A stretch of DNA of 5,128 nt, taken from Spirochaetaceae bacterium. GTDB lineage: Bacteria; Spirochaetota; Spirochaetia; Treponematales; Treponemataceae. The stretch lies in NCBI GenBank assembly GCA_031272345.1, contig JAISTZ010000025.1, forward strand, positions 1-5,128. The letters run 5' to 3'. The position numbers and the translations under genes were made by a program. Below are positions 1 through 4,188 of the stretch, one piece after another; the first letter of the stretch is position 1, and the number at the start of each line of letters is the position of its first letter. Below the pieces are notes generated by a model. It did not search any database, was not told the DNA's origin, and saw only the letters and a list, made by a program, of their open reading frames with translations.

Positions 1-14
1 CGAATCCCCTTATC
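1..14 (+). repeat. Inverted copy of tRNA 3' segment at window edge
   Basis: The 14 bases CGAATCCCCTTATC read on the plus strand are identical to the T-loop end, T-stem 3' strand and start of the acceptor 3' strand of the minus-strand tRNA-Ala (bases 55-68). They are followed by GTA and then an A-run, so the match stops inside the acceptor strand. This could be the 3' tail of a second, convergent tRNA whose body lies left of the window, or a fragment left by recombination. The window is too short on this side to decide. Confidence 0.5.
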
Positions 15-16
15 GT

Positions 17-43
17 AAAAAAATTGCCGCCCGGGCGGGCGGC
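17..43 (-). terminator. Rho-independent terminator of tRNA-Ala
   Basis: On the minus strand, just past the tRNA 3' end, there is a perfect GC-only inverted repeat (26-43, arms GCCGCCCG and CGGGCGGC read on plus). It is followed by AA and seven T residues (23 down to 17). This is a textbook intrinsic terminator for the tRNA transcript. Read on the plus strand, the same hairpin is followed by the weaker T-rich stretch TCTATTTT (44-51), so it may also stop transcription arriving from the left. Confidence 0.85.
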
Positions 44-50
44 TCTATTT

Positions 51-123
51 TGGAGATAAGGGGATTCGAACCCCTGGCCTATAGATTGCGAACCTATCGC
101 TCTACCAACTGAGCTATATCCCC
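51..123 (-). tRNA. tRNA-Ala (anticodon CGC)
   Basis: The reverse complement folds as a full cloverleaf of 73 nt. The acceptor arms are GGGGATA and TATCTCC, the D arm is GCTC-AGTTGGTA-GAGC, and the anticodon arm is ATAGG-TTCGCAA-TCTAT. The T arm is AGGGG-TTCGAAT-CCCCT, and the discriminator base is A73. The loop places CGC at positions 34-36, which reads the alanine codon GCG. The acceptor stem contains the G3:U70 wobble pair, the main alanine identity element, which confirms the assignment independently. The 3' CCA is not encoded (the next bases are AAA), so it must be added by CCA-adding enzyme. The gene has its own promoter upstream and an intrinsic terminator downstream, so it is probably transcribed as a single-gene unit. 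Confidence 0.96.
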
Positions 124-135
124 AAGGCAAAAAAC

Positions 136-164
136 AGTATACTGGTTCTGAAAATTTTAATCAA
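136..164 (-). promoter_or_regulatory. Sigma-70 type promoter of tRNA-Ala
   Basis: On the minus strand TTGATT (164-159) and TATACT (141-136) are separated by exactly 17 bases. The predicted start point is near 128-130, giving a processed leader of about 6 nt before the tRNA 5' end at 123. Spacing and position both fit a housekeeping promoter. The -10 element lies inside the perfect palindrome CAGTATACTG (135-144), so it also reads TATACT on the plus strand. No acceptable -35 sits at the matching plus-strand position. Confidence 0.75.
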
Positions 165-192
165 GGGTTTTTGGCGTTTTTTTGGAGGTTTT

Positions 193-1026
193 ATGGCCCA
201 TTGTGTGGTTCCAGAGGCGGAAGCGGTTTTGGACAGGGAATACAGGGTGTTGGACAAGGGATTTGTGCGGCTGGTTGACTATTGCGGCGGGGATGCGCGG
301 ATTGTCCAGGCGGCCCGGGTCTCCTACGGGGAGGGCACAAAGACCGTGCGGGAGGACGCCGCCCTCATCGACTATCTCCTGCGGAACGGGCACACCTCGC
401 CCTTTGAGCAGGTGGTCTTCACCTTTCACATAAAAATGCCGATTTTTGTGGCCCGCCAGTGGGTGCGGCACCGCACGGCCAGGCTGAACGAGATGTCCGG
501 GCGCTATTCGGTGATGCGGAACGAGTTCTACCTGCCGGAACCGGAGGACGTGAGCCTTCAGAGCGCCAGCAACAGGCAGGGCCGGGGGGAGGCTGCCTCC
601 GCTCCGGCAGTCGCCAGGGCATTGGGGGCCCTCAAGAAGGGACAGGACGAAGCCTACGCCGGGTACGACAGCCTCATCGCCGAGGGAATCGCCAGGGAAC
701 TTGCGCGGATAAATCTGCCCCTATCTCTCTACACCGAAATGTATTGGCAGATTGACCTGCATAACCTCTTTCACTTTCTAAAACTCCGGCTGGACGGCCA
801 CGCCCAAAGGGAAATCCGCGAATACGCGGCGATTCTCCTGGACATCGCCCGGAAGACGGCGCCCCTGGCGGTGGGGGCCTTTGAAAATCACACCTTAAAG
901 GGCGTGCGGTTTTCCGGCGCGGAAATGGAGGAGCTTCGGGAGCGGCTTTCCGGGGGGCACGGCAAGCTTACGGGAAAGGACCGGGAGCGCTTCAACGCCA
1001 AGGTTGACCGGGGGGAACAACTGTAG
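193..1026 (+). CDS. thyX: Flavin-dependent thymidylate synthase ThyX
   Basis: Predicted 277 aa FAD-dependent thymidylate synthase. It methylates dUMP to dTMP in the cytoplasm using methylene-tetrahydrofolate and NAD(P)H, replacing ThyA. The family signature RHR-x7-S is intact (R92-H93-R94, S102) within RQWVRHRTARLNEMS. Other conserved blocks are AARVSYG (40-46), GHTSPFEQ (66-73), NLPLSLYTEMYWQIDLHNL (174-192) and LKLRLDGHAQREIREYA (196-212). By comparison with Thermotoga ThyX, R199 is the expected dUMP-binding arginine. The protein is somewhat longer than the roughly 220-250 aa norm because of a C-terminal tail (about 241-277) rich in charged residues. The ATG follows GGAGG (184-188) with a short 4-base gap. 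An in-frame alternative start is not needed. No convincing promoter is visible in the 70 bases upstream; TTTAAT at 156-161 is a weak -10 candidate. The gene is monocistronic and converges on tatD, with 9 bases between the stops. Confidence 0.96.
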   Translation: MAHCVVPEAEAVLDREYRVLDKGFVRLVDYCGGDARIVQAARVSYGEGTKTVREDAALIDYLLRNGHTSPFEQVVFTFHIKMPIFVARQWVRHRTARLNEMSGRYSVMRNEFYLPEPEDVSLQSASNRQGRGEAASAPAVARALGALKKGQDEAYAGYDSLIAEGIARELARINLPLSLYTEMYWQIDLHNLFHFLKLRLDGHAQREIREYAAILLDIARKTAPLAVGAFENHTLKGVRFSGAEMEELRERLSGGHGKLTGKDRERFNAKVDRGEQL

Positions 1027-1035
1027 GCAGGGCCC

Positions 1036-1914
1036 TCACAGGCGGAAGAGGGCGCGGATATTGCCGTCAACCAGGCGGCTCAGGTCTTCGGCCCGCATGT
1101 CCAGGCGCTCCGCCGCGCACCGGTACACCTCTTCCACCCACACGGGGGTGTTCGTTTTGCCCCGGTGGGGCCCCGGCGCAAGGTAGGGCGCGTCCGTCTC
1201 GATGAGGAGCCTGTCCCTGGGCACAAACCGGAGGAGCTCCCGCGATTCCTCCAGGGCGGACTTCCTGGCATAGGTGATTGACCCGGAAAAGGAGATGTAC
1301 CAGCCCTGATTCAGCACGGCCCGCGCCTCGGGGATTCCGTAGGAAAAGCAGTGCATCACCCCCCTGGTCACGCCCGAATGGGCCATGCACGACATGGTGC
1401 CGTCAAAAGCTTCCCTGGAATGGACGATGACCGGCAGGTCCGTGTCGAGCCCCAGGCTGAGGAGCGCCTCGAAGAGCTCCGCCTCCCCCGCAAAGACCCG
1501 CGCGTCAAAGTCATCCTGTGAGCGCTTGTCCACCCCGGCGGGATTCCAGTGATGGTCCAGCCCGCACTCGCCGATCGCCGCGATTCGGGGCGCAAGGAAC
1601 GGGTCCCGGCGGGCGGCGTCAAGGTTTGCCCGAAGCTCCGCCACAGCTTCCGCCCGCCGGAGAATCGCCTCCTTGCCGGGCCAAATGCCCAGGGAAAAAT
1701 GCAGCATGGCTTCTATTTTCGTTTTCGTCTGCGGGTCCTGGATTGACTCGATGGCCGTGCGGGCCGCATCCGAGCGCGGATTCATGTCGTTGGATTCGGT
1801 GCCGATGTCGAGGGCAAAAAACGTGTCCCGCTCCGCAAGGGCCGCAAGCTCCGGCCCGACGTCGACGCCCCGGTCGCGCAGGTGTTTCAGGTGAAAGGGT
1901 GTGTCAGAAAACAT
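1036..1914 (-). CDS. TatD-family metal-dependent hydrolase (variant metal site)
   Basis: Predicted 292 aa TIM-barrel hydrolase of the TatD family (DNase/RNase-like, metal-dependent, cytoplasmic; exact substrate unknown). Visible family motifs are AIGECGLDHHW (113-123, with metal ligand E116), PVIVHSREAF (161-170, H165), MHCFS (187-191, H188) and LLIETDAPYLAPGPHRGK (236-252, catalytic-site D241). The N-terminal HxH ligand pair, normally D-[TS]-H-x-H, reads D4-T5-P6-F7-H8, so the first histidine is proline. The usual GxHP block reads GIWP (76-79). Residues 35-70 form an insertion relative to the ~260 aa E. coli TatD. I chose ATG 1914 because the family begins there. The frame stays open upstream to GTG 2028, but that 38-residue extension looks unlike any TatD sequence. 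There is no Shine-Dalgarno, and a promoter places +1 on the A of this ATG. The gene lies downstream of the 184 aa gene on the same strand. Confidence 0.88.
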   Translation of the reverse strand: MFSDTPFHLKHLRDRGVDVGPELAALAERDTFFALDIGTESNDMNPRSDAARTAIESIQDPQTKTKIEAMLHFSLGIWPGKEAILRRAEAVAELRANLDAARRDPFLAPRIAAIGECGLDHHWNPAGVDKRSQDDFDARVFAGEAELFEALLSLGLDTDLPVIVHSREAFDGTMSCMAHSGVTRGVMHCFSYGIPEARAVLNQGWYISFSGSITYARKSALEESRELLRFVPRDRLLIETDAPYLAPGPHRGKTNTPVWVEEVYRCAAERLDMRAEDLSRLVDGNIRALFRL

Positions 1915-1920
1915 GGCGCA

Positions 1921-1949
1921 ATTGTACCGAAAGGGGAGGGGCTCTTCAA
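1921..1949 (-). promoter_or_regulatory. Predicted promoter giving leaderless tatD mRNA
   Basis: On the minus strand TTGAAG (1949-1944) and TACAAT (1926-1921) are separated by 17 bases. TACAAT matches the -10 consensus at five of six positions and the -35 at four of six. Counting the last base of the -10 as position -7 puts +1 at 1914, which is exactly the A of the chosen tatD ATG. The stretch just upstream of the ATG (CGGTACAATTGCGCC) contains no Shine-Dalgarno motif, which agrees with a leaderless transcript. The exact start point is inferred, not measured. Confidence 0.5.
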
Positions 1950-1981
1950 CAGCCGCCGCCGCCGAATCCTCCGCGCAGGAA

Positions 1982-1996
1982 ACGGCCGGGGGCCGT
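1982..1996 (-). terminator. GC-rich stem-loop after the 184 aa gene, possible weak terminator
   Basis: ACGGCC (1982-1987) and GGCCGT (1991-1996) form a perfect 6-bp stem with a 3-base loop in the spacer between the 184 aa gene and tatD. On the minus strand it is followed only by TTTCC, so the T-tract is short. It may reduce read-through from the gene pair into tatD, or it may do nothing. The 110-base spacer is otherwise a GC-rich stretch in which I see only this stem-loop and the tatD promoter. Confidence 0.25.
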
Positions 1997-2024
1997 AGAC
2001 AGGGGGCCGCCCTCCCCATCGGCA

Positions 2025-2579
2025 TCACCCGTCCAGCGCTTCCTGCTGCAAGGCGTGGTACGCCTCTTGCGCCGCTTTGAGCATGGCCATGCGTTCAATG
2101 GCGAGCGTTATGTCACTTTCAGGAACGCCGATGCGGCGCAGGGCGTTTTGGATACGAGTGCGGTCGGAGGCGCAGGCTACATGCACCGCGTCCTTGGGAC
2201 AGCCGGAGTAGCGGTAACTATGGTGAGGCGAACATGCCCGGTCAACAATTTTGTAGGACGCCTTGTCCCTGACAAGCGGGAAAGTATTCATTGCCGCATC
2301 AAAGTAACTGACCGCCGCCTCGGCGCTGCTCTGTGCCAGAGGCTCAGAGGCGGAACTTTCCCCCAGTTCCAGCCTGGTGTAGGAAAATTCGGCCAATACC
2401 ATCAGTTCCGGGTCGCCTGAAGTGTGAGCCTCTTTGAACACCCGCAGCAGGAGTTCATGCCCGTTGAGAAAAGAAGCCAGCCCTTCTTCGGTTTCACCCT
2501 TTGTCATAAGGTAGCGCCGGCCCTTGGCAACCTGATTTACGCCTTCGATAACATCAGCTATCAATCCAGCCTTTTCCAA
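2025..2579 (-). CDS. Uncharacterised helical protein, 184 aa, second gene of a coupled pair
   Basis: I do not recognise a named family. The 184 aa product looks soluble and mostly alpha-helical, with no signal peptide or membrane segment. The N-terminal part (1-100) is rich in Glu, Leu and Ala, with a repeat-like helical pattern. The C-terminal part carries the most distinctive block: DRACSPHHSYRY (113-124), CPKDAVHVAC (127-136) and RTRIQNALRRIGV (140-152). From memory this block (HHxYRYxGxPKDxxHxAC, RTRxxNxLR) recurs in uncharacterised spirochaete and other bacterial proteins; this is unverified. The start is TTG 2579, supported by GGAGG (2590-2586) six bases upstream, which lies inside the coding sequence of the 72 aa gene. 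The first in-frame ATG (M25) would remove conserved-looking sequence. The gene overlaps its upstream partner by 26 bases, which implies coupled translation. Its TGA stop shares a base with an ATG in the upstream extension of the tatD frame. GC content is visibly lower than in tatD. Confidence 0.8.
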   Translation of the reverse strand: MEKAGLIADVIEGVNQVAKGRRYLMTKGETEEGLASFLNGHELLLRVFKEAHTSGDPELMVLAEFSYTRLELGESSASEPLAQSSAEAAVSYFDAAMNTFPLVRDKASYKIVDRACSPHHSYRYSGCPKDAVHVACASDRTRIQNALRRIGVPESDITLAIERMAMLKAAQEAYHALQQEALDG

Positions 2580-2772
2580 AGTGCGCCTCCACTTCCTCCA
2601 TATTCCAGCCGGAGGCTTTCAGGGATTCTTTGCCGACATACTTTTTCCAAATCTCAGCAATATACCAGGGCATCGGCACGGTTTTATCCAACGCGAGTGC
2701 TTCCTCTTCCTTTCCTGCCTTCCTGAGCGCGGAAGCCCTGTTCATTATCCGTAATGCGTCGTGATCTGTCAT
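2554..2772 (-). CDS. Small uncharacterised protein, 72 aa, first gene of a coupled pair
   Basis: This 72 aa cytoplasmic protein has no known function that I can name. The N-terminal half (1-30) is a charged helix ending in GKEEEALALDKTVP. It is followed by a Pro/Trp segment (PMPWYIAEIWKKYVG, 33-47) and a C-terminal block, ASGWNMEEVEAHFGKGWIDS (53-72). The pattern of a short helix, P-x-P, SGxN, and a glycine-tryptophan end resembles small proteins I recall beside larger partners like the next gene; I have not checked this. The start is ATG 2772, chosen because AAGGAG (2784-2779) lies six bases upstream; the frame is open ten codons further, but that part covers the promoter and Shine-Dalgarno. 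Its 3' end overlaps the 184 aa gene by 26 bases and contains that gene's ribosome binding site. Confidence 0.78.
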   Translation of the reverse strand: MTDHDALRIMNRASALRKAGKEEEALALDKTVPMPWYIAEIWKKYVGKESLKASGWNMEEVEAHFGKGWIDS

Positions 2773-2790
2773 GGTAGTCTCCTTGGGGTT

Positions 2791-2818
2791 ATTATAGCAC
2801 AAGTTGCGGCTTTGTTAA
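2791..2818 (-). promoter_or_regulatory. Extended -10 promoter of the 72/184 aa gene pair
   Basis: On the minus strand the consensus TATAAT (2796-2791) is preceded by TGC, making an extended -10 (TGCTATAAT). TTAACA (2818-2813), five of six to the -35 consensus, lies 16 bases upstream. The expected +1 is about 2784, so the leader would be only about 12 nt and would begin with the AAGGAG Shine-Dalgarno itself. This is the closest match to a consensus promoter in the window. Confidence 0.75.
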
Positions 2819-2850
2819 AGGCGAGATGGGCCTCATCTACCGCGCAAAGC
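2809..2850. repeat. Imperfect inverted repeat over the -35 of the gene-pair promoter
   Basis: The nested arms are GCTTTG (2809-2814) with CAAAGC (2845-2850), GCG (2821-2823) with CGC (2841-2843), and AGATG (2824-2828) with CATCT (2834-2838) around the loop GGCCT. The left outer arm overlaps the -35 element of the minus-strand promoter. This layout could be an operator for a dimeric regulator or a structured region of no function. The position is suggestive, but no regulator is encoded next to it except possibly the pair itself. Confidence 0.35.
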
Positions 2851-2896
2851 AGGGAAACGACGATAGATATTCATCATTTCTTAGCGGTTTTTCCAC

Positions 2897-2919
2897 AAAA
2901 AAATCGGCCCCGATTCTTT
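2897..2919. repeat. Short palindrome upstream of the decarboxylase gene
   Basis: AATCGG (2902-2907) and CCGATT (2910-2915) form a perfect 6+6 palindrome around CC. It is extended by an A-run on one side and TCTTT on the other. Read on the minus strand it looks like a small hairpin running into a T-run, but there is no minus-strand gene upstream for it to terminate. It lies about 12 bases before the candidate -35 of the decarboxylase gene, so an operator role is possible. Confidence 0.3.
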
Positions 2920-2930
2920 GAAGGCCGCCC

Positions 2931-2959
2931 TTGCACAAAGCCGTCATTTCCGGTACAAC
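2931..2959 (+). promoter_or_regulatory. Candidate promoter of the decarboxylase-permease operon
   Basis: TTGCAC (2931-2936) and TACAAC (2954-2959) are 17 bases apart, with an expected start near 2966 and a leader of about 26 nt. The hexamers match the consensus only at three and four of six positions, so this is a moderate candidate. The GGTACAA context of the -10 is shared with the tatD promoter. I saw no riboswitch or attenuator in the short leader. Confidence 0.35.
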
Positions 2960-2991
2960 TACAGAAAATCCTTGAGGAGGCGAGCTAACCA

Positions 2992-4164
2992 ATGATTAAC
3001 CGTGCTGATTTTATTTCCGATGACGACTGGCATAAGTTTCTGGCGTTTTCGGATAACCTGGAAACGCCCTGTGTGGTAATAAATCCGGGGGAGGTCAAAA
3101 AAAACTTCCTGCGGCTCAAAAAATTTTTCCCCTACAGTGACATCTACTACGCCGTCAAGGCCAACCCGGAAAAAGCCGTGGTTTCCCTGCTCGCAGAGGC
3201 GGGGTCAAACTTTGACATTGCCTCAAGGCCCGAACTGGACCTGGTGCTGTCCCTGGGAATCACGGCGGACAGGGTGTCCTACGGGAACACCATAAAAAAA
3301 GCCAGGGACATCGCCTATTTCTACGAAAAGGGTGTGCGGCTCTTTTCCACGGACAGCAAGGAGGACCTCAAACACCTGGCCCAATTCGCTCCGGGGTCAA
3401 AAATTTACGTGCGGATTCTGGTGGAAAATTCCACCACCGCAGACTGGCCCCTGTCCCGCAAATTCGGCTGTCACCCGGACATGGCCTACGACCTGCTCAT
3501 CATGGCCCGCGATCTGGGGCTTGTGCCCTACGGCATCAGCTTCCACGTGGGAAGCCAGCAGCGGGACATCGGCCAGTGGGACGACGCCATCGCCAAGACA
3601 AAGTATCTCTTCGTTTCCCTGGAAGAGGACGAGGACATCCGCCTTTCCATGATAAACATGGGCGGCGGATTCCCCGCCCCTTACATCCAGCCCACCAATG
3701 ATCTTTCGGAATACGCAGCGGAAATCAAACGCTACCTGAACGACGACTTCGGAGAGGACCTTCCCCGAATCATCCTGGAGCCTGGGCGCTCCCTTGTGGG
3801 GAACAGCGGCATCCTGGTGTCCGAGGTGGTGCTGATTTCCCGCAAAAACAACACCGCCCTGAACCGCTGGGTCTACCTCGACACGGGCAAGTTCAACGGT
3901 CTCATCGAAACCCTGGAAGAATCAATCAAGTACCCCATCGTCACCGCCAGGAACACCTGCTGCGCAAAGGAGGCGGAGGTGATTTTGGCGGGTCCCACCT
4001 GTGACAGCCAGGACATCCTGTACGAGGGCTACAAATATTCCCTGCCTGTGGACCTGAAAGCCGGAGAGCGGCTCTATTTCCTCACCGCCGGGGCATACAC
4101 CGCAAGTTACGCTTCGGTCAGTTTTAACGGGTTTGAACCAATAAAAACATATATAATGGAATAG
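2992..4164 (+). CDS. Fold-type III PLP ornithine/lysine decarboxylase
   Basis: Predicted 390 aa PLP-dependent decarboxylase of the eukaryotic-type ODC / alanine-racemase fold. It would convert ornithine to putrescine (or lysine to cadaverine) in the cytoplasm. The barrel domain shows the PLP lysine in YYAVKANP (K56), FDIASRPELD (74-83), SFHVGSQ with the ring-stacking H185, the phosphate-binding MGGGFP (223-228) and EPGR (263-266). The C-terminal beta domain contributes YLDTGKFNGL (295-304, D297), PTCDSQD (335-341) with the catalytic C337 and D338, and GAYT with Y369. All expected catalytic residues are present, and the length matches bacterial family members. Sequence alone does not settle ornithine versus lysine preference, so no symbol is given. 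ATG 2992 follows GAGGAGG (2974-2980) with an 11-base gap. It is divergent from the 72/184 aa pair and is followed by the permease gene 24 bases later, so the two are probably co-transcribed. Confidence 0.93.
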   Translation: MINRADFISDDDWHKFLAFSDNLETPCVVINPGEVKKNFLRLKKFFPYSDIYYAVKANPEKAVVSLLAEAGSNFDIASRPELDLVLSLGITADRVSYGNTIKKARDIAYFYEKGVRLFSTDSKEDLKHLAQFAPGSKIYVRILVENSTTADWPLSRKFGCHPDMAYDLLIMARDLGLVPYGISFHVGSQQRDIGQWDDAIAKTKYLFVSLEEDEDIRLSMINMGGGFPAPYIQPTNDLSEYAAEIKRYLNDDFGEDLPRIILEPGRSLVGNSGILVSEVVLISRKNNTALNRWVYLDTGKFNGLIETLEESIKYPIVTARNTCCAKEAEVILAGPTCDSQDILYEGYKYSLPVDLKAGERLYFLTAGAYTASYASVSFNGFEPIKTYIME

Positions 4165-4171
4165 CCGCCGC

Positions 4172-4179
4172 AAAGGAGG
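4172..4179 (+). promoter_or_regulatory. Strong ribosome binding site of the permease gene
   Basis: AAAGGAGG lies nine bases before ATG 4189, a near-perfect anti-16S match that fixes the start. It sits in the 24-base gap after the decarboxylase stop. A consensus TATAAT (4152-4157) occurs in the last codons of the decarboxylase, but without a -35 at proper spacing, so I do not call an internal promoter. Confidence 0.75.
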
Positions 4180-4188
4180 GCCTGTTTT

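Noticed and set aside
2340..2370. R-x4-H (R114, H119) in the 184 aa protein and the region around it as a HEPN-type RNase motif
   Set aside because: The pattern is short and common by chance, and without a structural match or an MNT-type partner it does not support a nuclease call.
1518..2420. 300-codon plus-strand open frame opposite tatD and the 184 aa gene
   Set aside because: It is rich in Arg, Pro, Gly and Ala, as expected from the antisense of GC-rich genes. It spans two genes and their spacer, and has no family motif.
2424..2726. 100-codon plus-strand open frame
   Set aside because: It is antisense to the better-supported overlapping gene pair, which has a promoter and Shine-Dalgarno sites.
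2761..2988. 75-codon plus-strand open frame before the decarboxylase
   Set aside because: It starts inside the first codons of the 72 aa gene, runs through that gene's promoter, has no Shine-Dalgarno or recognisable motif, and ends at the decarboxylase ribosome site.
4152..4157. Consensus TATAAT at the end of the decarboxylase gene as an internal promoter
   Set aside because: It encodes the natural C-terminal residues, and no -35 lies at 16-18 bases; the nearest TTGAAC is only 13 bases away.
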